A stretch of 11,249 bases of DNA from Porticoccaceae bacterium (lineage in GTDB: Bacteria > Pseudomonadota > Gammaproteobacteria > Pseudomonadales > Porticoccaceae). The stretch spans positions 1 through 11,249 of the forward strand of contig JAUUYV010000019.1 of NCBI GenBank assembly GCA_030590275.1, in the 5' to 3' direction. Below, piece after piece: positions 1 through 6,992 of this stretch. Under the pieces are notes generated by a model that saw only the letters and a list, made by a program, of their open reading frames with translations, was not told the origin of the DNA and did not search any database. How positions within the stretch are numbered: position 1 is the first letter of the stretch; each line of letters opens with the position of its first letter. The position numbers were made by a program, and so were the translations under genes.

Positions 1-971
1 ACGATGATCAGGCCCAACTGCTTGAACTCCAGGAATACGCCTGATCGAGTAGCGAGCACCACATCCACGGCACCCGTCGCAACCTCCCGCCAGTGCCGGT
101 AGCGAGTCGCGTCGCTCATGGCTGAATGCACCTGTACGACCCGGCTACCGAATCGTTGCTTGAACCGGGAAAAAAGCTGGTCCGTCAGAGCAATCTCGGG
201 TACCAGCACCAGCACCTGTTGATCTCGCGCCAGGCTGTGATCGATCAGCGAGAAATAGACCTCGGTTTTGCCACTGCCGGTAATCCCCTCCAGTACCTGG
301 CAATGGAAGCCGTCATGGCTCTTGCTTAGAAACTGGTACGCCTCTGCCTGCCCTTGCGTCAGGCTATTTGGTTTACGGCTTCCTGGAACAAGGGCAAGGG
401 GCGCTACCCTTTGCTCACAACTAAGGTAGTTCTTGTTTAGTAAACCCTTAATAGCAGCACCGCTACCCGGCATAGTTTCAAGTAATGCTGCGTGCGTAAG
501 CTCTGCGGCTTCCTCGACAAACATATCCATTATCGATCGCTGTAGCGGGGCGCGCTTGAGTTGTTGCTTCCAATCTTCTGGCAGCTCTCCAGGTGTATAC
601 ACACGCTCAAGCAGGCCGTGCATTTGTGGTAAACCCTTACGTAATATCGCCGGCATCGCTGCCCGCCACACCTCCCCCATCGCTTGATGGTAGTAGGCAG
701 CTGTCCAGCTGATCAATTGCATAAGGTTTAGCGAAAACAATGGCTCCTTATCAAGCACCGCTAAAATCTCCCTGAGCTTGATGTTTTTCGGTGGCCGCTG
801 CCGGTTCTCCACAACGACCCCGACCAGCTTTCGTCTGCCAAACGGGACACTAACTCGGGTGCCCGGCTTTATCTTGGCACCCGTATAGAGATAGGAGAAA
901 AGCTGCCGCATTGGCACGTCTAGCGCAACATCTACGCAGCGGGATAACTGTTTTGGGGTACGCTCGAGCAT
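1..971 (-). CDS. priA: Primosomal protein N' (PriA replication-restart helicase), N-terminal part
   Basis: PriA is a superfamily 2 3'-to-5' DNA helicase that recognises stalled forks and reloads the replisome through PriB, DnaT and DnaB. Translation from the ATG at 971 gives about 323 residues in one open frame that runs off the left edge. The first ~100 residues (VDVALDVPMRQLFSYLY, then VPFGRRKLVGVVV) match the PriA fork-binding domain. Walker A, GITGSGKT, lies at residues 229-236 with Lys235, and is followed by the VPEIAL and ATRSGVF helicase segments. The window stops just before the expected DEEH Walker B box. An in-frame stop (TAG at 996-998) lies 24 bp upstream with no other ATG, GTG or TTG between, so the start is well fixed. 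No good Shine-Dalgarno sequence precedes it. The gene diverges from the kinase gene at 1312, and a DnaA-box pair lies 80 bp upstream of its start. Confidence 0.95.
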   Translation of the reverse strand, partial: MLERTPKQLSRCVDVALDVPMRQLFSYLYTGAKIKPGTRVSVPFGRRKLVGVVVENRQRPPKNIKLREILAVLDKEPLFSLNLMQLISWTAAYYHQAMGEVWRAAMPAILRKGLPQMHGLLERVYTPGELPEDWKQQLKRAPLQRSIMDMFVEEAAELTHAALLETMPGSGAAIKGLLNKNYLSCEQRVAPLALVPGSRKPNSLTQGQAEAYQFLSKSHDGFHCQVLEGITGSGKTEVYFSLIDHSLARDQQVLVLVPEIALTDQLFSRFKQRFGSRVVQVHSAMSDATRYRHWREVATGAVDVVLATRSGVFLEFKQLGLII

Positions 972-1311
972 GACGAGAATGTACCATTTACAAGACTACA
1001 ATTCCTGATAAGCTCGATAAACAAGGGGTAAAATATTTGTTCCACAATAACTGTGGATAAGTTTGTGAATAAACCTCAAAGACAAAAGAATACTTGCGCT
1101 TCACACGCTGCAAACAGGTAGCTGATTAAAATTTAGGCAATTTGCGTATTATTCAATAAAATCAAATAGATACGTTCGTTGTTTGGAGTAACTGTCAAGC
1201 AGCAACCGTAACTAATACACTCCTGAAATTAACAGGCCCTGATATGTTAATAATTATTGCATTCACGCCCTGAATACCTTAGGAACCCCTAACAATTAGG
1301 TAAAATTCACC
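972..1311. other. Divergent intergenic region between priA and the kinase gene
   Basis: This 340-bp AT-rich stretch holds no convincing gene or tRNA. It must contain promoters for priA (leftward) and the kinase gene (rightward), but I see no strong -35/-10 pair for either. Visible structure is the DnaA-box pair at 1052-1072, an inverted repeat TCCACA/TGTGGA at 1041-1046 and 1052-1057 overlapping the first box, and a small hairpin CCTAA-CAA-TTAGG at 1288-1300, 11 bp before the kinase start codon. There is no GATC site, so Dam/SeqA control of the Escherichia coli oriC kind is not suggested. Confidence 0.6.
1052..1072 (-). promoter_or_regulatory. Tandem DnaA-box pair upstream of priA
   Basis: TGTGGATAA at 1052-1060 is the exact complement of the strong DnaA box TTATCCACA. 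Three bases further on, TGTGAATAA at 1064-1072 is the complement of TTATTCACA, which fits the relaxed consensus TTATNCACA. Both boxes have the same orientation, reading toward priA on the minus strand. A very similar pair occurs at 10478-10497 upstream of dnaN. The boxes could let DnaA control priA, titrate DnaA, or form part of an origin. The match is direct observation; the role is inferred. Confidence 0.65.
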
Positions 1312-2196
1312 ATGCTCGACTGGCCCGATATTCTCAAGCAAGTCCAACAACACTCGGGGCTTATACCCGATAGCAACCACATCATGGCCGCGTCGGGTGG
1401 CTGTATCAATTCATGTTTTCTGGTGGGTTCTAATCCCTCCCAGGTCTTCATAAAAACCAACGCCCGTGAGTCCCTTCCGATGTTCGAAGCAGAGGCCGTT
1501 GGCCTGCAAACTATCGCCAATGCAAATGCCATCTCCACACCCGGGGTACTGTGTACCGGTATCAGCAATAATGTGGCATTCATTGCGATGCAGGCGCTTC
1601 ATCTTAACGAAAATGAGTCTACAGCCTCATATCGGAAATTCGGCCAGCAACTGGCAGACATGCATCAGTACCAACAACCACTTTTTGGTTCCAGTACAGA
1701 CAATACGATTGGCTCCACACCACAACCTAACTCGAAATCTGCAAACTGGTTTGATTTTTGGCGTAAATACCGCCTGGGGTTTCAGTTAGATCTTGCCCAT
1801 CACAATCATGCACCTCGCAAGCTGATCGATGATGGTCTTCTATTGAATGAGCGCTTTGAAGCGTTTTTTGACAAGCCGCCAAAGGCCGCCTGTCTACACG
1901 GTGATTTATGGCAGGGTAACTGGGGCTTTACGGAATCAGGAAAAGCGGTCATCTTTGATCCTGCTCATTACTTTGGCGATCGCGAAACCGATATCGCAAT
2001 GACCACCCTGTTTGGCAGGGCTCATCCAGATTTTTACGCGGCCTATCAGGAATCCTACCCTCTTAGAGACGGCTATGCTCTACGCGAGGTTTTTTACAAT
2101 CTCTATCATGTATTAAACCATTATAACCTGTTTGGTGGGGGCTATGCCCGCCAGGCGCATGACATGATTAAGCGCCTGCTGAGCGAACTTAGTTAG
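1312..2196 (+). CDS. Fructosamine kinase family protein (ketosamine-3-kinase-like)
   Basis: This 294-residue protein belongs to the fructosamine/ketosamine-3-kinase family (Escherichia coli YniA type), within the protein-kinase-like fold shared with aminoglycoside phosphotransferases. Members phosphorylate sugar amines on glycated proteins or small molecules so that the adduct falls off. Visible motifs are an N-terminal glycine-rich GGCINS segment (about 29-34), VFIKTN with the presumed ATP-binding lysine (about residue 48), the catalytic loop HGDLWQGN at 196-203 with Asp198 and Asn203, and FDPAHYFGDRE from 215 with the metal-binding Asp216. Length is normal for the family (about 290). No strong ribosome site is seen; a small hairpin sits just upstream. 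The dehydrogenase gene follows 80 bp later on the same strand. Family assignment is secure; the physiological substrate is not known. Confidence 0.9.
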   Translation: MLDWPDILKQVQQHSGLIPDSNHIMAASGGCINSCFLVGSNPSQVFIKTNARESLPMFEAEAVGLQTIANANAISTPGVLCTGISNNVAFIAMQALHLNENESTASYRKFGQQLADMHQYQQPLFGSSTDNTIGSTPQPNSKSANWFDFWRKYRLGFQLDLAHHNHAPRKLIDDGLLLNERFEAFFDKPPKAACLHGDLWQGNWGFTESGKAVIFDPAHYFGDRETDIAMTTLFGRAHPDFYAAYQESYPLRDGYALREVFYNLYHVLNHYNLFGGGYARQAHDMIKRLLSELS

Positions 2197-2250
2197 TTAT
2201 CATCCGCAAACAGATATTTACTGACCACCGGTATTTCCGTATAGTCTTGC

Positions 2251-2264
2251 GTTTCACGTGAAAC
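2251..2264. other. parS-like ParB-binding palindrome (core)
   Basis: GTTTCACGTGAAAC is a perfect 14-bp palindrome equal to the inner 14 bases of the bacterial parS consensus TGTTTCACGTGAAACA; only the two outermost bases differ (C on both sides). ParB binds such sites and spreads to organise the origin region for segregation. It lies between the kinase gene and the dehydrogenase gene, ending 12 bp before the latter's start codon. It is about 7 kb from the perfect parS at 9212-9227. Confidence 0.82.
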
Positions 2265-2276
2265 CGCAAAACAACA

Positions 2277-3686
2277 ATGAGTAAACATCTGGATATCGCC
2301 ATTCTGGGTTCCGGCACCGCTGGCCTTAACGCCATGGGCCAGGCACGCCGTCACACTAAAAACTTTCTCCTAATCGATGGAGCAGCTGAAGATGAGCTTG
2401 GTACAACCTGCGCGCGCGTAGGTTGTATGCCTTCCAAAGCGCTTATCCATATTGCTGAGGAGTTCAACGCTCGAAAACAGTATTCTAAATTCGGGATTGA
2501 AGGCGCTGAAGGGCTCAGCCTTGATAGTGAAGTAGCGATGGAGCGGGTCCAGGATGTCAGAGATATCCTCGTTGACCGGGTGCTTGGAAACTCTATTGAT
2601 AAAATGGGTGATAAGTTTCTGAATGAATTCGCCCGTTTTACCGATCCACATACCTTGCAGCTTGACGAAGATACCGTAACATTCGATAGATGCGTTATTG
2701 CCACGGGTAGCCGACCCATTGTTCCTGAAGCCTGGTCTGCCCTTGGCGATCAAGTTCTGACCACCGATAGCTTTTTTGAGCAAGCGGATTTGCCCGGGTC
2801 GATGGCAGTGATTGGCCTCGGCGTACTCGGCCTGGAGCTTGGGCAAGCACTAAGCCAACTGGGGGTAAACGTAACCGGGGTAGATGCCCTGAATACGATA
2901 GCCGGCCTGAAGGATCCCGATATCAACCGCTGTGCCATCGATCTCATTCAAAAACAATTTCCGCTTATACTGGGCCAAAACGCGCAACTGGAAAAAGCGG
3001 GTGACCTGATTCGTGTCACCGCTGGCGATCAACAATTTGATGTTGATCGGGTTCTCGTCAGCATAGGGCGGCGTTCAAATATAGATCGGGTCGGGCTAGA
3101 GGCCCTGGGTATTAGCCTCGATGAGCACGGCTTACCCGAATACGACCCCCATACCATGGCACTCAAAGAGGCGCCCCATATCTTCCTGGCAGGGGATGTG
3201 AATGGTGATGTTCCCATACTGCACGAAGCGTCCTATGAAGGTAAAATTGCCGGGCATAATGCCGGGACAGGGTCGCTCAGCGCATTTAAACGTTATGTTC
3301 CCTTTCACATTACCTTCAGTGAGCCCAATATCTGCCAGGTGGGTTTATCCTTTGATCAACTGGATGAAGACCGCACCGTTATCGGTAAATTTTCCATGGG
3401 CCCCCATGGGCGGGCTCTGGTTATGGCGAATAATAAGGGTCTAATTCACCTGTACGCGGATAAACAAAGCGGAACATTGCTGGGCGCATGTATGGTCGCA
3501 CCTCGTGCTGAGCACCTCGCACACCTGATCGCCTGGTGTATAGAGCAACAACTCACTTTACAAGATATGCTGCGATTTCCGTTTTATCACCCGGTATTTG
3601 AAGAAGCCCTGCAGAGCGCCATTCGCGATGCGCTGTCAAAAACGTCTCCAGGGGGGGCGATTCCTCCCGAGTTAACACCTCTATAG
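2277..3686 (+). CDS. Pyridine nucleotide-disulfide oxidoreductase, dihydrolipoyl dehydrogenase type
   Basis: This 469-residue flavoprotein has the full class I disulfide-reductase layout. An FAD-binding GSGTAG lies at 11-16. The redox-active pair Cys45/Cys50 is in GTTCARVGCMPSK. A second Rossmann motif, VIGLGVLGLELG, starts near 178 and its strand ends in VDA, whose acidic residue favours NAD over NADP. The second FAD motif AGDVNGD lies near 305. The C-terminal dimer domain carries the catalytic His438 and Glu443 in HPVFEE. Family members re-oxidise dihydrolipoamide in 2-oxoacid dehydrogenase complexes, but no E1 or E2 gene is nearby, so the partner is uncertain and another disulfide substrate is possible. 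The cysteine pair excludes the soluble transhydrogenase SthA. There is no clear Shine-Dalgarno; the leader instead contains a parS core ending 12 bp before the ATG. Confidence 0.88.
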   Translation: MSKHLDIAILGSGTAGLNAMGQARRHTKNFLLIDGAAEDELGTTCARVGCMPSKALIHIAEEFNARKQYSKFGIEGAEGLSLDSEVAMERVQDVRDILVDRVLGNSIDKMGDKFLNEFARFTDPHTLQLDEDTVTFDRCVIATGSRPIVPEAWSALGDQVLTTDSFFEQADLPGSMAVIGLGVLGLELGQALSQLGVNVTGVDALNTIAGLKDPDINRCAIDLIQKQFPLILGQNAQLEKAGDLIRVTAGDQQFDVDRVLVSIGRRSNIDRVGLEALGISLDEHGLPEYDPHTMALKEAPHIFLAGDVNGDVPILHEASYEGKIAGHNAGTGSLSAFKRYVPFHITFSEPNICQVGLSFDQLDEDRTVIGKFSMGPHGRALVMANNKGLIHLYADKQSGTLLGACMVAPRAEHLAHLIAWCIEQQLTLQDMLRFPFYHPVFEEALQSAIRDALSKTSPGGAIPPELTPL

Positions 3687-3774
3687 TAGGAGAAAGCTTA
3701 CCGGGTTATTGGCGAACTGTAGTTGGGCCCTGCTTGCGTGATGCGATTCAATTTACTCGCCGGTATCCTACGAT

Positions 3775-3790
3775 GTTGGGGTGCGCCAAC
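3775..3790. terminator. Short hairpin between convergent genes, possible terminator
   Basis: GTTGG-GGTGCG-CCAAC forms a 5-bp stem with a 6-base loop immediately after the perM stop codon on the minus strand, in the 104-bp gap between two convergent genes. Neither side has a real T run, so intrinsic termination is doubtful; it might only protect the 3' end of a transcript. Confidence 0.25.
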
Positions 3791-4849
3791 TTATTCCGTC
3801 TGGCGTTCACTAGATGGCCAGGCACTGATAACCGCCTGCACCAGGGTTGCCAGGGGTATTGCGAAAAATACCCCCCAGAACCCCCATAAGCCACCAAAGA
3901 ATAAAATTGCGACAATAATGGCTATCGGGTGGATATTCACCACCTCAGAAAATAGCAGCGGTACCAGCACATTTCCGTCCAGCGCCTGGATAATAAGGTA
4001 AGCAAGCATTAAGTAGAAAAATGGTGTCGTCCACCCCCATTGAAACCAGGCGACCATCGCCACGGGAATGGTCACCACCGAGGCACCAACATAGGGAATA
4101 ATTACGGACAGACCCACCAACACCGCCAATAGTGCCGCCCACTGCAGGTCCATTACCATAAAGGTTACCCAACAAACGACCCATACAATCAATATCTCCC
4201 AGAACTTACCGCGAATATAGTTTCCTATATTGATGTCCACTTCGCCCCATACCTGGTTGGCTAGTTGACGGTCTTTAGGCAGCTTGTCATTAACCCATGA
4301 TATGATTTTATCTTTGTCTTTTAGAAATAAAAATACCAGCATGGGCATCAGTATTGCGTAAATCAAAACCGAGATTACGCTGGTGACCGATGCGAGGGAG
4401 AGTGTCAGGAGTTGCTGCCCGTAGGCGGTTAGTTCTGTTCTAATCGAATCGATCATGTCATTAACCTGGACCTCTGAGAACAATTCCGGATACCGTTCCG
4501 GCAAGGTTAACAGAGCAGCCTGTCCCTGACTGAGCATTGCGGGTATGTTTTGCACCAATTCCTTGGTTTGATTAAACAACAGTGGCATCAGAGCGAACAT
4601 GATAATCAGGATAAAAATCACAAACCAGATGTACACGATAACGACACTGGGCAGTCTCGGTACCTTTAAACGCTGTAGATATTTCACAATACCTTCCAGA
4701 AGGTAGGCGATCACTATGCTCGCTAGCACCGGGGCCAGCATCTGCCCTGTATAGGTGATAAACAGAATAAATACAAGCAGTGCTATTGTCAAAAAGACAA
4801 TTTGCGGGTTAGCGACCTGACGCCTGAACCATTGAGTAATGTTATCCAT
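3791..4849 (-). CDS. perM: AI-2E family transporter / PerM-like permease
   Basis: This is a 352-residue polytopic inner-membrane protein of the AI-2E/PerM family (Escherichia coli PerM, YdiK, TqsA). Hydrophobic segments are visible at about 17-33, 37-53, 68-90, 153-176, 215-233, 238-270, 276-290 and 308-345. The long hydrophilic stretch 93-150 between the third and fourth segments is a family hallmark. The conserved IPYVG (251-255) and the C-terminal glycine-tryptophan-rich GLWGFWGVFFAIPL (320-333) are present. Family members have been linked to autoinducer-2 export or Na+/H+ antiport, but the substrate cannot be read from sequence. Length equals that of PerM. The gene starts 65 bp after the OsmC-family gene on the same strand and may be co-transcribed with it. 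It converges with the dehydrogenase gene. Confidence 0.9.
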   Translation of the reverse strand: MDNITQWFRRQVANPQIVFLTIALLVFILFITYTGQMLAPVLASIVIAYLLEGIVKYLQRLKVPRLPSVVIVYIWFVIFILIIMFALMPLLFNQTKELVQNIPAMLSQGQAALLTLPERYPELFSEVQVNDMIDSIRTELTAYGQQLLTLSLASVTSVISVLIYAILMPMLVFLFLKDKDKIISWVNDKLPKDRQLANQVWGEVDINIGNYIRGKFWEILIVWVVCWVTFMVMDLQWAALLAVLVGLSVIIPYVGASVVTIPVAMVAWFQWGWTTPFFYLMLAYLIIQALDGNVLVPLLFSEVVNIHPIAIIVAILFFGGLWGFWGVFFAIPLATLVQAVISAWPSSERQTE

Positions 4850-4914
4850 ATTTAATCGTTTTAGTGCGCGGTTATTTTCTGAAAATCGCCGTATCTCGCC
4901 AACGCAGTTATATA

Positions 4915-5342
4915 CTAGCCCGTTTCACCCTCCACGATTTCGAAATCGTGGGTAATGGTGGCAGTCTTACCGAGCATAATCGACGCGGAACAATATTTCT
5001 CGGCGGATAGTTCTATCGCCCGAGCAACTCGCTCTTCACTAAGTGCCTCTCCGGACACAATGAAGTGAACGTGTATATTAGTAAACACTTTGGGCTCGGT
5101 GTCAGCGCGTTCAGCACTAATCTGCACCTTACAGTTGTAGATTTTTTGGCGTGCCTTCTCCAGTATCATCACCACATCAATTGATGTGCTCCGCCCAACC
5201 CCATCAGCAATAGCTCCATTGGCCGAGGGCCTTTGTTCTCCCCCCCCACTGCGGGCGATGCGTCCATCAACACCGTATGTCCACTATCACCTGCCGTAGC
5301 AGAAAAAGCCATGCTTCCCACTCTTTCTATGCTGATATCCAT
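4915..5342 (-). pseudogene. yhfA: OsmC-family protein, YhfA-like, broken by a one-base frameshift
   Basis: OsmC/Ohr-fold proteins are small, usually dimeric enzymes; characterised ones reduce peroxides with two cysteines. The N-terminal half reads from the ATG at 5342 (MDISIERVGSMAFSATAGD to PMELLLMGLGG), with an AGAGG ribosome site upstream, and runs into TGA at 5171-5169 after 57 residues. The C-terminal half (TSIDVVMILEKARQ onward, including the second cysteine in SAEKYCS) continues in another frame to the TAG at 4917-4915. Adding one base between 5190 and 5189 gives GGCTSIDVV, close to GGCSAIDVV of Escherichia coli YhfA, and a normal 142-residue protein. The missing base destroys the codon of the first conserved cysteine. 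The first stop overlaps an in-frame ATG (TGATG), so the C-terminal piece might still be made by reinitiation. A sequencing error is possible, though the site is not a homopolymer. Confidence 0.85.
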
Positions 5343-5410
5343 GATGCTGTTGCCTCTTTTAAATAGGGTGAGTTAATAATAAATATATTTTAGCGCCAGT
5401 TTGACGCACT

Positions 5411-6199
5411 TTACGAAATCAATGCAGCTAATGCCTGGCCGGGGTCCTGCTCTCGCATAAATGCTTCGCCGATCAAAAACCCGTTCACATCATTATCACG
5501 TAGCAAACGTATGTCTTCTCGGGTGCGAATACCACTCTCTGAAATAACAACCTTATCGTCCGGAATCATCGATAACATCGACAGCGTCGTATTCAGCGTC
5601 GTCTCAAAGGTTCGCAAATTTCGGTTATTGATGCCAAGCAGTGGTGTTTGCAGACGCAGTGCGCGTTCTAGCTCCTGCTCGTTGTGTACTTCTACCAGCA
5701 CGTCAAGCCCCAGGGCTATTGCTGTCTGCTCCAGATCACTCATCATTGGGTCACCGAGCGCAGCGGCGATCAACAAAATGGCATCAGCACCCATTTCTCT
5801 TGCTTCATAAATCTGGTAAGGATCAATCATGAAGTCCTTGCGTAATACCGGTATATCACACGCTGCTCGCGCTGCTTTCAAAAAATCAGCGTGGCCTTTG
5901 AAATATTGCTGATCTGTGAGAACAGATAAACACGCCGCGCCGTTTTCAGCGTACGCGCGCGCGATCTCAGCTGGCCTAAAGTCTTCTCTAATGACTCCCT
6001 TGCTAGGTGAAGCTTTTTTTATCTCCGCAATTACAGCCACCTGTTTTGAGTCTAGTCTAGTTCGAATGGCTGATACAAAACCCCGGGTCTCTGGTAAATG
6101 CTCTACTCTTCTGGCTAGTTCTGGAAGTGAAACCCTCTGTGCGCACTCTACTACCTCTTTTCCTTTATCGCTCAGAATTTTATTTAGAATATCGCTCAT
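5411..6199 (-). CDS. trpC: Indole-3-glycerol-phosphate synthase (TrpC)
   Basis: TrpC closes the indole ring: it converts 1-(2-carboxyphenylamino)-1-deoxyribulose 5-phosphate to indole-3-glycerol phosphate, the fourth step of tryptophan synthesis from chorismate, in the cytoplasm. The 262-residue (beta/alpha)8 protein has normal length for a monofunctional enzyme, with no fused TrpF domain. Motifs: [11 protein letters not shown] at 58-68, LRKDFMID at 119-126 (catalytic lysine), VEVH (catalytic glutamate), GINNRNL, and the phosphate-binding SESGI and FLIGEAFM. The ATG at 6199 begins MSDILNKIL as in homologues; its Shine-Dalgarno is poor. It follows trpG by 91 bp on the same strand. The usual trpD is not between them. 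The OsmC-family gene follows 68 bp later. Confidence 0.97.
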   Translation of the reverse strand: MSDILNKILSDKGKEVVECAQRVSLPELARRVEHLPETRGFVSAIRTRLDSKQVAVIAEIKKASPSKGVIREDFRPAEIARAYAENGAACLSVLTDQQYFKGHADFLKAARAACDIPVLRKDFMIDPYQIYEAREMGADAILLIAAALGDPMMSDLEQTAIALGLDVLVEVHNEQELERALRLQTPLLGINNRNLRTFETTLNTTLSMLSMIPDDKVVISESGIRTREDIRLLRDNDVNGFLIGEAFMREQDPGQALAALIS

Positions 6200-6290
6200 G
6201 GGTGGTATATCAGATCACGGTAATCAAGCAAATGTTAACAGGATTTATTGTAAGGGAGCTGCGTCCCTCTAGGGTATACAAGCATAACAG

Positions 6291-6875
6291 CTATACAGGT
6301 TCGGTCGTGGCCAGATCCAGAAAATTTTGCAATAATTGATGCCCTTTTTCGGTACTGATCGATTCCGGATGAAACTGCACACCAATGGTTGGATGATCAC
6401 GGTGCCGCAAAGCCATAAGCTCACCGTCTTCGCTATAGGCTGTGGGATGCAGGCAATCAGGAAAACTACCTTCATCGACCACCAGTGAATGGTAACGAGT
6501 AGCAATAAACGGATCTGGCATGCCTTCCAGAATACTTTCGCCTTTATGAAATATCTTATCGGTTTTACCATGCATCAGGCTGTTTGCATGAATCGTTTGG
6601 CCACCAAATGCTTCACCGATACTCTGGTGTCCCAGGCATACGCCCAGAATAGGTATGCGCCCGCTAAATGCCTGGATCGCCTCAATTGAGACTCCCGCCT
6701 GTTGTGGCATACCCGGCCCGGGCGAAATGACCAGGTAATCCGGGTTCTTTTGCCGCAAAGCCTCTACACTAAGTTCGTCATTGCGAACAACTTCCACGGA
6801 CTCGCCCAATTCACCAAAATACTGAACCAGGTTATACGTAAAAGAATCATAGTTGTCGATCATCAACAGCATCAT
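6291..6875 (-). CDS. trpG: Anthranilate synthase glutamine amidotransferase subunit (TrpG)
   Basis: TrpG is a class I glutamine amidotransferase that releases ammonia from glutamine for TrpE, which makes anthranilate from chorismate. It may also serve PabB in folate synthesis, as in bacteria with a shared TrpG/PabA. The 194-residue protein starts MMLLMIDNYDSFTYNLVQYF, has the oxyanion SPGPG near 51-55, the nucleophile Cys80 in GVCLGHQ, MHGKT, the RYHSLVV loop, and the catalytic His169/Glu171 in FHPES. Homologues begin MLLMIDNYDSF, so the second ATG (6872) may be the true start. An AGGG ribosome site lies about 5 bases upstream of 6875. It is the first trp gene here, 117 bp after the VWA gene. 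No trpE is in the window. Confidence 0.96.
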   Translation of the reverse strand: MMLLMIDNYDSFTYNLVQYFGELGESVEVVRNDELSVEALRQKNPDYLVISPGPGMPQQAGVSIEAIQAFSGRIPILGVCLGHQSIGEAFGGQTIHANSLMHGKTDKIFHKGESILEGMPDPFIATRYHSLVVDEGSFPDCLHPTAYSEDGELMALRHRDHPTIGVQFHPESISTEKGHQLLQNFLDLATTEPV

Positions 6876-6992
6876 TTATGCCCTATATATTAAGCCCTGA
6901 TTTTACTCTATATCAAATGGCTCAAATTGTGAATTCTCCCGTACTTATTAAATCAATATAATGATGCTATTTATTTTTATTACCCTTAATAA

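Noticed and set aside
433..687. Plus-strand open frame of 84 codons inside priA
   Set aside because: It overlaps the strongly supported priA frame and its protein is low-complexity serine/cysteine-rich with no family features.
5240..5247. Eight-C run in the OsmC-family gene as the cause of the frameshift
   Set aside because: The frame is family-like on both sides of the run (PAVGGENKGPRPMELLLMG), so the shift lies later, between 5190 and 5189.
6200..6235. Possible promoter before trpC (TTGCTT, 16 bp, TATACC on the minus strand)
   Set aside because: The -10 would be almost adjacent to the ATG, leaving no room for a leader or ribosome site; chance match is likely.
6887..6916. Possible trpG promoter, TTGATA and TAATAT with an 18-bp spacer on the minus strand
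   Set aside because: The transcript would start about at or inside the ribosome site of trpG, only a few bases before the ATG, and the -10 match is poor in an AT-rich stretch.
6965..6992. AT-only inverted repeat TTATTA/TAATAA after the VWA stop, considered as a terminator
   Set aside because: It has no GC pairs in the stem and no proper T run, so it is unlikely to be an intrinsic terminator.
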